The position numbers and the translations under genes were made by a program. Shown piece by piece: positions 9,366 through 19,080 of a DNA stretch of 64,000 nt (positions are counted from its first letter, which is position 1; each line of letters begins with the position of its first letter). Origin of the DNA: Pseudomonas sp. R37(2017) (GTDB lineage: Bacteria; Pseudomonadota; Gammaproteobacteria; Pseudomonadales; Pseudomonadaceae). The stretch is from positions 577,685 through 641,684 of the forward strand of contig NZ_NEHO01000001.1 in NCBI RefSeq assembly GCF_002113375.1, in the 5' to 3' direction. Under the pieces are notes generated by a model, which saw only the letters and a list, made by a program, of their open reading frames with translations, searched no databases and was not told where the DNA came from.

Positions 9366-10937
9366 TCAGATCTTGTTGAACAGGCCCAACTGGGAAATCT
9401 TGCTGAACGCCAGCTGCGCAGCCTGCAGCATGGTCTGCTGCAAGGTCAGGCGCGTCATGACTTCGGCCGGGTCCGAATCGCGAATCGACGACTGGCTCGC
9501 GGTGTTCGCCAGGGTCAGGCTTTCGTTGGTCGCGGTCTGGTTATCCAGCGCCTGGCCGCGAGCACCGATCGTGGTGATGGCCGAACCGATCTGGTTGGCC
9601 GCACTGTCGATGTTGCCCATTCCCGACTCCATGGCGCCGAGAAACTTCTGCTTGGCCACCGAGTCTCCGTCGATTGGCGTGTTCAGCGCGGTGATCATCT
9701 GGCCCAGGGTGTCGAGCACGTTCTGGGTCTGATGGTTGTTGGACTGAATCACGAACTGGTCGCCGGACGCCGGGGCGCCACCGCCCAAGGCAAAGGTCAC
9801 GCCCGCAGCGGTGGCATTGCCGCCCGACACGGTACCCGACGAGACGGGTCTGCTGTCGGCGGTGATCGGAGCAGCGTACAGGTCGAAATCGGTCGCACTG
9901 GTGAACTTGAGGATCGCCCCACCCGACGGGAAGGCGTTGGTGTAGGCCGTCTGGTCCGTCACGCTGGAACCGGTGATGACCGCGGTCGACGGGTTACCGG
10001 CGCTGCGCGACGTGTTGAAGGTATCCGAGGCGGAAGACAGATTGAAACTGTGGCCGGCGATCACCGCATCCGGGTTGGTATCGCCGGACTTGAGGTTGAT
10101 GTTCAGCTTCAGGTCAACGCCACGGAAGCTGACGGTCTGGTTGGCCCCGTTGGCATTGCTGATGACGCCATTCTGGCTGGCTTCGGCGGTCACGTCGTTG
10201 CCCAGCGAGTCGGTGATCTTCAACTGGGTGCTGCTGAGGAAGCTGACCGTGTAAGGCTGGCCACCCGTGAATTTCGCATTGTAGGTGGAGCTGGTGCCGA
10301 CCGTACCGTTGGACAGCACCACACGACCGTCATCCACCGCCGGAGCGGTCATGGAGACCTGGGTGCGACTGGTGTTGATGGTTTGCTGGAACGCATCCCA
10401 ACCGGTGGTATTGGTGCCAACCGTCATGCCATCGCCAATACCGAGGTCGACGGTAGTCTGGTCACCGTTGTAGCGGTAGGTGCCGTCCGCGTTCTGCGAA
10501 TAAGGCGCGGTGTCGGTTTTCGAACCGGAGAACAGGTAGTTGCCGCTCGCATCCTTGGAGTTCATCAGGCCCAGCACTTGTTGCTGGATCTGCCCCAGTT
10601 CCGATGCATAAGCCTTGCGGTCGGCGTCGGTGGCAATGCCGTTGCTGGCAGCGAGGGCCAGTTCCTTGACGCGCTGCAATGCGGTACCGATGGAGTTGAG
10701 CGTGGTTTCCTGCAGGCTCAACGCATTCCTGGTGCTGCTGATGTTGGTGCCGTACTGATCGAGCATCGCGCTCTGCTGACCCAGTTGCAGCAAACGACCG
10801 GCACCGATCGGATCATCGGCGGCGGTATTGATGCGGGTCAGGCTGCTGGCTTCGTTACTGGTCGCGATGGCCTTGTTGAAGTTGCGCTGGTAATTCGCAG
10901 CGGTGATTTCGTAATACTGGGCGGTGGAAATGCGCAT
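9366..10937 (-). CDS. flgL: Flagellar hook-associated protein FlgL (HAP3)
   Basis: 523 residues beginning MRISTAQYYEITAANYQ, with the flagellin-like N-terminal coiled coil (NEASSLTRINTAADDPIGAG) and C-terminal flagellin-like helix (VMTRLTLQQTMLQAAQLAFS). It forms the junction between hook (via FlgK) and filament and is exported by the flagellar type III apparatus. It is longer than the enterobacterial protein (about 300 residues). The extra length is a Ser/Thr/Gly-rich surface domain between about residues 150 and 410, as in other Pseudomonas. It is the last gene of flgFGHIJKL, 13 bases after flgK. AAGGAG precedes the ATG. Confidence 0.95.
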   Translation of the reverse strand: MRISTAQYYEITAANYQRNFNKAIATSNEASSLTRINTAADDPIGAGRLLQLGQQSAMLDQYGTNISSTRNALSLQETTLNSIGTALQRVKELALAASNGIATDADRKAYASELGQIQQQVLGLMNSKDASGNYLFSGSKTDTAPYSQNADGTYRYNGDQTTVDLGIGDGMTVGTNTTGWDAFQQTINTSRTQVSMTAPAVDDGRVVLSNGTVGTSSTYNAKFTGGQPYTVSFLSSTQLKITDSLGNDVTAEASQNGVISNANGANQTVSFRGVDLKLNINLKSGDTNPDAVIAGHSFNLSSASDTFNTSRSAGNPSTAVITGSSVTDQTAYTNAFPSGGAILKFTSATDFDLYAAPITADSRPVSSGTVSGGNATAAGVTFALGGGAPASGDQFVIQSNNHQTQNVLDTLGQMITALNTPIDGDSVAKQKFLGAMESGMGNIDSAANQIGSAITTIGARGQALDNQTATNESLTLANTASQSSIRDSDPAEVMTRLTLQQTMLQAAQLAFSKISQLGLFNKI

Positions 10938-10950
10938 GAATTACGACTCC

Positions 10951-12996
10951 TTAAAGGCTGTTGATCAGCGTGGTGAAAATTTCCTGCGCAGCCTTGATGA
11001 TCTGCGAAGACGCGGTGTAGTACTGCTGGTACTTGACCAGGTTGCCGGTTTCTTCATCCAGGTCGACCCCGGAGTTCGAATCCCGCGCCCCTTTGGCGTT
11101 GTCCAGGATCGCGGTAGTGGCTTCGCTGTCGGACTTGCCCTGGGCAGCCTTGGCACCGACGTTGGTCACCAGCTTGTTGTAGGCGTCGGTCAGGCTGATG
11201 CCCTTGCTCGCCGAGCCGGTGTCTACGGTCTGTTTGGTTTGCAAACCCACCAGCGCTTGAGCGTTGCGGTTGTCAGAAGACGCCGCGCCGGTCAGGTTGA
11301 TGGTGAAGCTTTCGCCGCTGGCGGGTGTGGCGCCGACCGTGGTCTGCACGGTGAAGGTCTTCTGCACGGCTGGCGTGACACTGTTGTCCATCACCGGCGC
11401 GCCGCTGGCATCGACCATGCCCACTTTGAGATTCAGGGTGTTGCTCTGGCCGGGAACGATGGTGCCGGTGCCGATCGAGTTGCCCTTGGCATCGACCAGG
11501 TTGTAGCTCTGGCTGCCGCCACTGGCCGCCCCGAACACCAGTTTGACCGGCGTCGAGTTCTTGAGCGCGGTCTGCATTTCCGCCTGGGCCGCCGGGTTGT
11601 AGATGTCGATGGTGCTGGTCAGCGTCGGCTGGGTGTAGGTGCCGGTGTTGTTGGCACTGGTCACGCCGGTCAAGGGTGCCGCGGCCGCGATTTTTTTCGG
11701 GTCGGTGAGCACGGTCTGGATACTGGCTGCCGCACCGCGGGTCGGCGTCACCTTGAACGAATCACCAGCGCTCGGCGCACCGCCGTTCAGGTTCAGGCTG
11801 AAGCCGTCGATCACCGGAGCCGGGGTCGTCGTGGTACTGAACGAGCCCATGTCGGTGCCGTCCGAGCGCTTGACGGTGTAGTCGGTCGCACTGGTGAACG
11901 TCACCTGGTAGTCGCTGGTGGTCAGCTTGCCGGTGTCCTTGATGGTGACATCCAGGTTGCCGGACCCGGCACTGTTGCCCGCCGACGCAATGCTGCGCTG
12001 ACTGATCAGGGCGGCACTGTTGATATTGGTAAAGATCGCCGCGCCGAAATCACCGTTCTTGTCGATGCCTTGCGCCTGCTGGCTGTTGATCTGGTCAGCG
12101 ACCACCAGTGCCACGCGCCCCAGCTCATTGAGCGAAGGGTCGAGCACTTCCTTGCGGTAAGTCAGCAGGCCACCGATTTCACCGCCGCTGATCACCGAAG
12201 TCACGTCGATGGTGCTGGAGCCACGGTCGAGCTGCAGCGACATGCGCGATGGATCATCCTGGCTCGGTACGGTTTTCAGCGTATTGGTGGTGTTGCCGAC
12301 CACCAGTGGTTGACCGCTGCCGATGTAGATGTCGTAGCTGTTGCCACGCTCGACCACCTGGGTACCGACCAGCTCGGACAGTTGGCGCACGGCTTCGTTG
12401 CGCGAATCCAGCAGGTCGTTTGGCTGGTTGGTGCCGGTGGACAGTTCGGAAATCTTCTGGTTGAGCGTGGCAATCCTGGAAGACAGCTTGTTCACCTGAT
12501 CCGCCATGTCGCCGAGGCTGCCGTTCAGGTTGGTGTTCTGGTCATTCAACTGCCTGGCAATCGAATTGAAACGGGCGGACAAGGCCTGGGCACCGGTCAG
12601 CACCGACTGGCGGGACGTGTCGTCGGTGGCCGAGGTCGAAACGCCCTGCATCGAGGTGAAGAACTTTTGCAGCACGCCGGTCAACCCGGTGTTGCTATCG
12701 GAAAGCGTGGCGTCCAGCGGAGTGGCCTGAGCGTTGTAGGACGACGCTTCGCTGTTGAGCGAGGTGGCGGTACGCAGCTGCGAATCGAGATAGGAGTTGT
12801 ACACGCGACGCACATCGGCCAGCGTCGTGCCGGTACCGATGAATACGTTGCCGTACTGAATCGAGCCCTTGGTGCTCTGCACAGATTGCTGGCGCGAGTA
12901 CCCGGCGGTGTCGACGTTGGCAATGTTGTTGCCGGTCGTCACCAACGAGTTATGGCCAGCACTGAGCCCCGACATCCCGATATTGAGCAAACTCAT
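10951..12996 (-). CDS. flgK: Flagellar hook-associated protein FlgK (HAP1)
   Basis: 681 residues. The N-terminus MSLLNIGMSGLSAGHNSLVT, followed by the rod/hook signature NNIANVDTAGYSRQ, is diagnostic. The C-terminus (SGVDLDEETGNLVKYQQYYT ... TLINSL) matches the conserved FlgK end. It caps the hook and joins it to FlgL. The central part (about 330-560) is a low-complexity Ser/Thr/Gly-rich domain that varies between species. It is followed 13 bases later by flgL and preceded by flgJ. Confidence 0.97.
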   Translation of the reverse strand: MSLLNIGMSGLSAGHNSLVTTGNNIANVDTAGYSRQQSVQSTKGSIQYGNVFIGTGTTLADVRRVYNSYLDSQLRTATSLNSEASSYNAQATPLDATLSDSNTGLTGVLQKFFTSMQGVSTSATDDTSRQSVLTGAQALSARFNSIARQLNDQNTNLNGSLGDMADQVNKLSSRIATLNQKISELSTGTNQPNDLLDSRNEAVRQLSELVGTQVVERGNSYDIYIGSGQPLVVGNTTNTLKTVPSQDDPSRMSLQLDRGSSTIDVTSVISGGEIGGLLTYRKEVLDPSLNELGRVALVVADQINSQQAQGIDKNGDFGAAIFTNINSAALISQRSIASAGNSAGSGNLDVTIKDTGKLTTSDYQVTFTSATDYTVKRSDGTDMGSFSTTTTPAPVIDGFSLNLNGGAPSAGDSFKVTPTRGAAASIQTVLTDPKKIAAAAPLTGVTSANNTGTYTQPTLTSTIDIYNPAAQAEMQTALKNSTPVKLVFGAASGGSQSYNLVDAKGNSIGTGTIVPGQSNTLNLKVGMVDASGAPVMDNSVTPAVQKTFTVQTTVGATPASGESFTINLTGAASSDNRNAQALVGLQTKQTVDTGSASKGISLTDAYNKLVTNVGAKAAQGKSDSEATTAILDNAKGARDSNSGVDLDEETGNLVKYQQYYTASSQIIKAAQEIFTTLINSL

Positions 12997-13019
12997 GATT
13001 CAGACCTTAATCCTTGTGC

Positions 13020-14309
13020 CTATAAAGGCGTGGTGGAAACGCCCGCCGCAGCGTAGTTCTGGTAACTCGTCATCTGCTTGGCTATCTGCGAAATCTTGCT
13101 TGCGTAGTCCGGGTCGGTTGCGTAACCGGCCTTCTGCAACTCGCGTACAAATTGTTCTGGGTTATCGGCCGACTTCACGACATCTTGATAGCGATTATTG
13201 GTCTGCAGCAAAGTCACAAGGTCATGGAAACTGTCCTTGTAGGAGTCATAGGAACGGAACTCGGCCGTCTCCTTGACCATCTGCCCGTTGCGGAACTCGC
13301 TGGTGATCGCCCGCGCCGAATTACCCTGCCAGCTGTTGCCGGCCTTGATGCCGAACAGGTTGTGGCTGCTGCTGCCGTCCTGAGCACGCATGACCGACTT
13401 GCCCCAGCCGGTTTCCAGAGCCGCCTGGGCCACCAGGTAACGTGGATCGACACCAATGCGGGCCGCCGCTTCCCTGGCCATCGGCAACATGGTGTTGACG
13501 AACTGGTCGGCGGAACTGAACGCTTTCTTCGCCGGCGCCAGAGGAATCTGCGCCATGGCGCGACCGTAAATCTGCATGCCGCCAGTGGAGGCCTGCTGCG
13601 CGTTCGCCAGCCAGTCGCCGTTGTACAGCGGCCCCGAGCCGGTGCTCGTCGTGCGCTCTGGCAATGACGTCTTGTTGAGCGTCGTGGTGGCAGCGGTCGT
13701 CGCCGAAGGCACCAGCCCGGCCAACAGTCGATCTGCCAGCTTCGGCGGCAATGCCAGGCGTCGCTGATTGATCAGCGCCATGTCATTGCGATGAGCCCCC
13801 TCACCCGCCTCTTGCGGCGCATGGACTGATCGCGAAGCCCACAACGGTCGCTGGCCATTGACCCGCGACAGCGGTCCGTTGATCGCGACCGTACCTGCCG
13901 CCACCGGCGTTTGCACGGCTGCCTTGGCGGCCTCTTGCTTGGCCAGAGACGCTGCGGCGGCCTCACCCGGTGCCATGGGCTTGTTCTTCGACATCTGGCG
14001 CATCAACACGTCAGCCAGACCGATACCCCCACCCTCGCGAGACATGGAAACAGCCAACTGCTGGTCGTACATTTCCTGGTATTGCCTGGCCGCCGGCGTA
14101 TTCAGCGGATTGTCCTGAGCCAATGCTTCGGTGGCCGAGCGCATCGACTTGAGCATTTCCCCGAGGAACAGCGACTCGAACTCCTGCGCTACCTTGCGCA
14201 GGTTGCCATCGCTGTTCTTGTCGCCGACCTTGAGCTGGTTCAAACGATTCAAATCCGAATAGGAGCCCGAGTCGCTGCTGCTGACCAGACCGCTCTTGCG
14301 CATATCCAC
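13020..14309 (-). CDS. flgJ: Flagellar rod-assembly protein / peptidoglycan hydrolase FlgJ
   Basis: 429 residues. The N-terminal rod-capping domain contains KVAQEFESLFLGEMLKSMRS and ends near residue 115. An Ala/Pro/Thr-rich linker follows. The C-terminal glucosaminidase-type domain (about 270-425) contains VAQAALETGWGKS with the catalytic glutamate and SSSHNLFGIKAG. It opens the peptidoglycan and scaffolds rod assembly in the periplasm. The start is taken as GTG at 14309 (MDMRKSGL), with GAGGG eight bases upstream and an N-terminus like that of P. aeruginosa FlgJ. An ATG two codons later is possible. Confidence 0.94.
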   Translation of the reverse strand: MDMRKSGLVSSSDSGSYSDLNRLNQLKVGDKNSDGNLRKVAQEFESLFLGEMLKSMRSATEALAQDNPLNTPAARQYQEMYDQQLAVSMSREGGGIGLADVLMRQMSKNKPMAPGEAAAASLAKQEAAKAAVQTPVAAGTVAINGPLSRVNGQRPLWASRSVHAPQEAGEGAHRNDMALINQRRLALPPKLADRLLAGLVPSATTAATTTLNKTSLPERTTSTGSGPLYNGDWLANAQQASTGGMQIYGRAMAQIPLAPAKKAFSSADQFVNTMLPMAREAAARIGVDPRYLVAQAALETGWGKSVMRAQDGSSSHNLFGIKAGNSWQGNSARAITSEFRNGQMVKETAEFRSYDSYKDSFHDLVTLLQTNNRYQDVVKSADNPEQFVRELQKAGYATDPDYASKISQIAKQMTSYQNYAAAGVSTTPL

Positions 14310-14320
14310 GATGGCCGCCC

Positions 14321-15430
14321 TCAGATCACGATCAGGTCGGCTTGCAGGGCGCCGGCCTGCTTCAGCGCTTCGAGAATAGCCATCAAGTCACCCGGTGCCG
14401 CGCCGACCTGGTTCACCGCCCGCACGATCTCGTCGAGGGTGGTGCCCGGGCCGAACTTGAACATCGGCTTGGCTTCCTGCTGGGCATTGACCTTCGAACG
14501 CGGCACCACCGCCGTGGTGCCATTGGACAGAGGGCCGGGCTGGCTGACGATCGGGTCTTCGGTGATGGTCACGGTCAGGCTGCCGTGGGTCACGGCGGCC
14601 GGGGAAACCTTGACGTTCTGGCCGATCACGATGGTGCCGGTACGGGAGTTGATGATGACTTTCGCCACCGCCTGACCCGGATCGATTTCAAGGTTTTCCA
14701 GGATCGACAGGTAGTCGACGCGCTGGCTCGGATCGAGCGGCGCGGTGACGCGAATCGAACCGCCGTCGATGGCCTGGGCCACGCCAGGACCGAGCATGTC
14801 GTTGATCTTGTCGACGATGCGCTTGGCGGTGGTGAAGTCGGAGCGGTTGAGGTTCAGCGTCAGGCTGTTGCCCTGGTTGAAACCGCTCGGCACCGCCCGC
14901 TCAACCGACGCACCACCGGGGATGCGACCGGCCGACGGAACGTTGACGGTGATCTTCGAACCGTCGCGACCTTCCGCATCGAAACCACCGACCACCAGGT
15001 TGCCCTGGGCCACCGCATAGACGTTTCCGTCGATACCTTTGAGCGGCGTCAGCAGCAAGGTACCGCCGCGCAGACTCTTGGAGTTGCCGATGGACGAAAC
15101 GGTGACGTCGACCTGCTGACCCGGCTTGGCGAACGCCGGCAGATCGGCACTGATCGACACCGCCGCGACGTTCTTCAACTGCACGTTGCCCGAACCCGGC
15201 GGCACCTTGATGCCGAACTGCGAGAGCATGTTGTTGAAAGTCTGCAGGGTGAACGGGGTTTGCGTCGTCTGGTCGCCGGTGCCGTTAAGCCCGACCACCA
15301 GGCCGTAGCCGATCAATTGGTTGGAACGCACGCCGGAAATGCTGGCGATGTCCTTCAGGCGCTCGGCTTGAGCGTTGAAGGCCGCGGACAACATCAGGGC
15401 AGCCACCACAAGGTGTTTGAAATTCAACAT
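14321..15430 (-). CDS. flgI: Flagellar P-ring protein FlgI
   Basis: 369 residues from the ATG at 15430, which gives a clean Sec signal peptide ([20 protein letters not shown], cleaved after AQA) and the same length as the P. aeruginosa protein. A GTG six codons upstream, directly after the flgH stop, is the alternative. The mature protein starts [20 protein letters not shown], the P-ring hallmark, and ends in [10 protein letters not shown]. It assembles the periplasmic P ring around the rod with FlgA. It lies between flgH and flgJ in the operon. Confidence 0.95.
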   Translation of the reverse strand: MLNFKHLVVAALMLSAAFNAQAERLKDIASISGVRSNQLIGYGLVVGLNGTGDQTTQTPFTLQTFNNMLSQFGIKVPPGSGNVQLKNVAAVSISADLPAFAKPGQQVDVTVSSIGNSKSLRGGTLLLTPLKGIDGNVYAVAQGNLVVGGFDAEGRDGSKITVNVPSAGRIPGGASVERAVPSGFNQGNSLTLNLNRSDFTTAKRIVDKINDMLGPGVAQAIDGGSIRVTAPLDPSQRVDYLSILENLEIDPGQAVAKVIINSRTGTIVIGQNVKVSPAAVTHGSLTVTITEDPIVSQPGPLSNGTTAVVPRSKVNAQQEAKPMFKFGPGTTLDEIVRAVNQVGAAPGDLMAILEALKQAGALQADLIVI

Positions 15431-15448
15431 GCTCAACTGGAAAGCCAC

Positions 15449-16144
15449 TTAGAAAGGGAACAGCGGGCTGAGGAAGAAACGGTCGAACCAGCCTGGCTGA
15501 CTCGCATCGGCAAACGAACCGGTGCCCGAGTAGGTGATGCGCGCATCGGCGACACGGGTCGACGACACGGTGTTGTCGGTGGCGATGTCATCGGCGCGAA
15601 CGAGGCCGGCAATCCGCACCAGTTCGTCGCCGGTGTTGAGGGTCATCCACTTCTCGCCGCGCACCGCGATGATGCCGTTGGGCAACACATCGGCGACGGT
15701 CACGGTGATCGAACCGGTCAGGGTATTGCCCTGGGCCGCCTTGCTGTCGCCCTTGGTGGCGCGGTCGCCGTTGTAGGCGGCTTCCAGGCTCAGGTCGCCA
15801 CTGCCGAACGGGTTGTTGGTGTTGGGCGTGGAGCCGAACAACGAGGTCAGGCCAATGCTGGTCTTGCTGTTCTTGTCGATCTGCGAGTTGGCGTTTTTGC
15901 TTGCCTGGGTCTTTTCGTTCAGGGTGATGGTGATGATGTCGCCGACCCGGAACGCCTTGCGGTCGGTGTAGAGGTTCTGCTCGAACCCGGCCTGATAGAT
16001 CGAGCCGTTGTTCGCCGCCGCCGGCAACGGCGTGCGCGGCAACACCGGAGCGTAGTAAGGATCATTGGGCTTGGGCGTCGCAGGCACGCAACCTGCGAGC
16101 GCGACGATCCCACTCAGTGCCAGAACAGATACATAGCGATTCAT
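15449..16144 (-). CDS. flgH: Flagellar L-ring lipoprotein FlgH
   Basis: 231 residues with a lipoprotein signal peptide and lipobox LAGC, acylated Cys at residue 19. Later motifs ([52 protein letters not shown]) are those of the L-ring protein. It forms the outer-membrane ring of the basal body. GAGGT precedes the ATG. It is the third gene of flgFGHIJKL. Confidence 0.97.
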   Translation of the reverse strand: MNRYVSVLALSGIVALAGCVPATPKPNDPYYAPVLPRTPLPAAANNGSIYQAGFEQNLYTDRKAFRVGDIITITLNEKTQASKNANSQIDKNSKTSIGLTSLFGSTPNTNNPFGSGDLSLEAAYNGDRATKGDSKAAQGNTLTGSITVTVADVLPNGIIAVRGEKWMTLNTGDELVRIAGLVRADDIATDNTVSSTRVADARITYSGTGSFADASQPGWFDRFFLSPLFPF

Positions 16145-16196
16145 GACCCTACCTCACGGTGTTGCAGGCAGCCTCATGGCCGCCTCATAGACTTGA

Positions 16197-16982
16197 TTAC
16201 AGATTCTGCGTTACGAACGAGAGCATCTGGTCGGCGGTGGAGATCACCTTGGAGTTCATCTCGTAGGCGCGTTGGGTCGTGATCATGTTGACCATTTCCT
16301 CGACGGTGCTGACGTTCGACGTTTCCAGGGTGTTCTGCAGCGTGCTACCGAAACCGTTCAGGCCCGGTGTGCCGACTTGCGGCGCGCCACTGGCGGCGGT
16401 TTCCAGGAACAGGTTGTTGCCCACTGCCTGCAGGCCGGCCGGGTTGATGAAGTCGGCGGTTTGCAGGTTGCCGATCACCTGGGCAGCCGGGTTGCCAGCC
16501 ACGGTGATGGACACGGTGCCGTCGCGGCCGACCGTGAAGGTCTGCGCATCGTTGGGAATGACAATGGCCGGCTCCAGGGCAAAGCCGCTGGCGTTCACGA
16601 TCTGGCCGTTGGAGTCCAGGTGGAAGGTACCGTCACGGGTATAGGAGGTGGTGCCGTCCGGTTGCAGGATCTGGAAGAAACCGCGACCGTCGATAGCAAT
16701 GTCCAGTGGCTGCTCGGTGGTTTGCAGGCTGCCGGAGGAGAAGTTTTTCTGGGTGCCGACGATGCGCACGCCGGTACCCAGTTGCAGACCCGACGGCAGC
16801 TCGCTGTCCTGGGTCGACTGGGCGCCAGGCTGACGCTTGATCTGGTAGAGCAGGTCCTGGAACTCGGCGCGGTCACGCTTGAAACCCGTGGTCGACACGT
16901 TGGCCAGGTTGTTGGAAATGGTGGTCAGGTTGGTGTCCTGGGCGGACAGGCCTGTTTTGGCAACCCATAGAGCCGGAAGCAT
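16197..16982 (-). CDS. flgG: Flagellar distal rod protein FlgG
   Basis: 261 residues, full length. It starts MLPALWVAKTGLSAQDTNLT followed by ISNNLANVSTTGFKRD, the rod-protein N-terminal signature. It ends with the amphipathic C-terminal helix EMVNMITTQRAYEMNSKVIS. It builds the distal rod in the periplasm and is exported by the flagellar apparatus. A strong GAGGAG lies upstream of the ATG. It sits between flgF and flgH. Confidence 0.97.
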   Translation of the reverse strand: MLPALWVAKTGLSAQDTNLTTISNNLANVSTTGFKRDRAEFQDLLYQIKRQPGAQSTQDSELPSGLQLGTGVRIVGTQKNFSSGSLQTTEQPLDIAIDGRGFFQILQPDGTTSYTRDGTFHLDSNGQIVNASGFALEPAIVIPNDAQTFTVGRDGTVSITVAGNPAAQVIGNLQTADFINPAGLQAVGNNLFLETAASGAPQVGTPGLNGFGSTLQNTLETSNVSTVEEMVNMITTQRAYEMNSKVISTADQMLSFVTQNL

Positions 16983-17027
16983 TCGATTCTCCTCGTGCGC
17001 CTGTTTTACGGCGCGACGTTCTGGTAA

Positions 17028-17768
17028 TTAGCTGATCTGCAAGACCCGAGCCATGGCCTGGTCATCGTCTTTGGCGGTGTTCATCATCTTGATGTGCAGC
17101 TCGAACTGCTTGGACAAGGCCAGTACCGAGGTCATTTCCTCCACGGCATTGACGTTGCTCGACTCGAGGAACCCGGACACCAGCTTGACATCGGCATCGG
17201 CCTGCGCCGGCTGGCCGTCCTTGGTATGGATCGAACCGTCCAGGCCCTTGGTCATGTTCTTGAGGTCCGGATTGACCAGCTTGATGCGGTCGACTTCAGC
17301 CATCACCCGGGGACCTTCGCCCATTGCGCGGATGCTGATGGTGCCGTCCTCACCGACTTCGATCTGCTGCTCCGGCGGCACGGCAATCGGCCCGCCATTG
17401 CCCATGACCGGCATGCCGTTGCCGGCACGCAGCACGCCCAGGGCGTCAACGTTCAGGCTGCCGGTGCGCACATAGCTTTCACCGCCATCGGGATTCTGTA
17501 CGGCAATCCAGCCGTTGCCTTGCACGGCAACGTCAAGGTCGCGGCCGGTTTCCACCAGCGAGCCCGGGGAGAAATCGGTGGCCGGGCGTTCGGACATGGC
17601 AAACGCTCGCGCCGGAAAGCTGTCACCGAACACCGGCATCGAACGGGCCTGCTCCAGGTCTTTCTGGAAGCCGTTGGTGGAGATGTTCGCGAGGTTGTTG
17701 GCATGAGCCTTTTGCGCCAGAGCATTCTGGCTGGCGCCGGTCATTGCCACATAAAGGTACTTGTCCAC
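17028..17768 (-). CDS. flgF: Flagellar proximal rod protein FlgF
   Basis: 246 residues from GTG at 17768 (first residues MDKYLYVAMTGASQNALAQK), preceded by AGAGGAAAG. The frame stays open 47 codons further upstream, but those residues do not resemble a rod protein. Signatures are NNLANISTNGFQKDLEQARS and the C-terminal helix EEMTSVLALSKQFELHIKMM. It is part of the proximal rod and is the first gene of flgFGHIJKL; a sigma-54 promoter lies about 56 bases upstream. Confidence 0.95.
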   Translation of the reverse strand: MDKYLYVAMTGASQNALAQKAHANNLANISTNGFQKDLEQARSMPVFGDSFPARAFAMSERPATDFSPGSLVETGRDLDVAVQGNGWIAVQNPDGGESYVRTGSLNVDALGVLRAGNGMPVMGNGGPIAVPPEQQIEVGEDGTISIRAMGEGPRVMAEVDRIKLVNPDLKNMTKGLDGSIHTKDGQPAQADADVKLVSGFLESSNVNAVEEMTSVLALSKQFELHIKMMNTAKDDDQAMARVLQIS

Positions 17769-17823
17769 ACTCTTTCCTCTGCCTGCCGGACGATTGCCGC
17801 CCACTGCTGTGTCGCGCAGGTTG

Positions 17824-17841
17824 TAGCAATTTGCAGACCAA
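17824..17841 (-). promoter_or_regulatory. Sigma-54 (RpoN) promoter of flgFGHIJKL
   Basis: Minus-strand sequence TTGGTCTGCAAATTGCTA has the -24 GG and -12 GC exactly 10 bases apart and a full TTGCT -12 element, against the consensus TGGCACG-N4-TTGCW; the bases after GG deviate. It lies 56 bases before the flgF start. This operon is RpoN/FleR-dependent in P. aeruginosa, which fits. Confidence 0.8.
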
Positions 17842-17859
17842 CTTGCGCATAGCGGCTTC

Positions 17860-17881
17860 ACCCCCCTTGAAACCGGGGGGT
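17860..17881 (-). terminator. Possible terminator hairpin after the nap operon
   Basis: ACCCCCC and GGGGGGT form a 7-base GC stem with an 8-base loop about 90 bases after the napC stop on the minus strand. No T-run follows, so intrinsic termination is doubtful. It lies just upstream of the flgF sigma-54 promoter and could insulate flgF from nap read-through. Confidence 0.35.
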
Positions 17882-17971
17882 TGAGGCTAAGAAGAGGAGA
17901 ACCGAACAATGTATCGAAGACGAAAAACCGGCGCGGTTATGCCGCTTGGCGGCAACGCCGCGAAAAGCCGG

Positions 17972-18568
17972 CTACCAACCTTTCACGCCGCTCATGTCGG
18001 GCAATTTGTGGGCAATGCCTTTATGGCAGTCGATACAGGTTGCCTGGCCGCTGGCCAATGAGGTGGAGTGCATATTGGCGGCGCGCTTGCCCTGGCGTGT
18101 GAAGTCCATGAACTCGAAGTTGTGGCAGTTGCGACACTCCCGGGAGTCGTTGGCCTTGAGCCGTGCCCACTCGTGTTCGGCCAGTTCGCGACGCATGCCC
18201 AGAAACTTGTCCCGGGTACTGATAGTGCCGAACAACTTGCCCCAGACTTCCTTGGAAGCCTGCATCTTGCGGGCGATCTTGTGCGTCCACTCGTGGGGGA
18301 CGTGACAGTCCGGGCACGTGGCGCGCACGCCCGAGCGGTTGGTGTAATGAATGGTTTCCTGCAATTCGACAAAAACGTTGTCGCGCATTTCATGGCAGGA
18401 CGTGCAGAACTTCTCGGTGTTGGTCGCTTCCAGCGCAGTGTTGAAACCACCCCAGAAAATCACTCCGGCGATGAACCCGCCGAGGGTCAGGAAGCCCAGG
18501 CTGTAATGCACACTGGGTCGACGCAACACCCCCCAATAATCCTTGAGCAAGGCAAGCAAAGATTTCAT
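17972..18568 (-). CDS. napC: Membrane tetraheme cytochrome c NapC
   Basis: 198 residues of the NapC/NirT family. One N-terminal transmembrane anchor lies at about residues 22-41. Four CxxCH heme sites are present: CTSCH (55-59), CPDCH (85-89), CRNCH (145-149) and CIDCH (178-182). It takes electrons from quinol in the inner membrane and passes them to the periplasmic NapAB reductase. It is the last gene of napEDABC, 9 bases after napB. All four hemes are intact and the length is normal. Confidence 0.96.
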   Translation of the reverse strand: MKSLLALLKDYWGVLRRPSVHYSLGFLTLGGFIAGVIFWGGFNTALEATNTEKFCTSCHEMRDNVFVELQETIHYTNRSGVRATCPDCHVPHEWTHKIARKMQASKEVWGKLFGTISTRDKFLGMRRELAEHEWARLKANDSRECRNCHNFEFMDFTRQGKRAANMHSTSLASGQATCIDCHKGIAHKLPDMSGVKGW

Positions 18569-18577
18569 GGCCTCTCC

Positions 18578-19069
18578 TCAAGGTTTCGGCTGTTGATTGA
18601 TTTCGTCTTGCAGAACCTGGTCGATGTTCTTGAAGCTGTTATTCACCAGAGGCTTCACATCCGTTTGCGGCACATGACACTGGTTGCAGAAGTATCGACG
18701 CGGCGACACCGCCGCCAATGCCTGGCCTTCACGGTCCATGTAGTGGGTGATACTGATCATCGGCGCCTGGGTGCGCGCGCTGTTGGCGCGACTGTGGCAA
18801 GACAGGCACTTGTTGCTGTTCTTGTCGATGGCATACCCGCGAATACTGTGGGGAATGGTGGGCGGTTGCTCGGGGTAATTGCGCTCACGCTTGACGTCCT
18901 TGTTCTCGTCTTCCGCGATGGGCGGTGCCGGCAGTTCCTGGGTCAGGGTCCCGCCGACTCGCCGGCCATCCGGTGCCGGCGCATCCAGTGGGTAACCGGG
19001 CTCTGCGGCAAATATCGCGGGCAGCCACGCCAGCAGCACGACGAGCAAGGACAGCGAACGATAATTCAT
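18578..19069 (-). CDS. napB: Periplasmic nitrate reductase diheme cytochrome subunit NapB
   Basis: 163 residues with a Sec signal peptide (MNYRSLSLLVVLLAWLPAIF, cleavage near residue 21). Two heme sites are present: CLSCH at 88-92 and CNQCH at 128-132. NapB relays electrons from NapC to the molybdenum subunit NapA in the periplasm. It lies 11 bases after napA and 9 before napC, so it is co-transcribed with both. Confidence 0.96.
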   Translation of the reverse strand: MNYRSLSLLVVLLAWLPAIFAAEPGYPLDAPAPDGRRVGGTLTQELPAPPIAEDENKDVKRERNYPEQPPTIPHSIRGYAIDKNSNKCLSCHSRANSARTQAPMISITHYMDREGQALAAVSPRRYFCNQCHVPQTDVKPLVNNSFKNIDQVLQDEINQQPKP

Positions 19070-19080
19070 GAAAGCTCTCC

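Noticed and set aside
10924..13056. A 710-codon open frame on the plus strand
   Set aside because: It is antisense to flgK, an unmistakable gene; no ribosome site or motif.
14342..16282. A 646-codon open frame on the plus strand
   Set aside because: It covers flgI and flgH on the opposite strand; composition is Arg/His/Gly-rich as expected for antisense of GC-rich genes.
17769..17909. An upstream extension of flgF by 47 codons
   Set aside because: The GTG at 17768 has a good ribosome site and begins the conserved rod-protein N-terminus; the extension contains the sigma-54 promoter.
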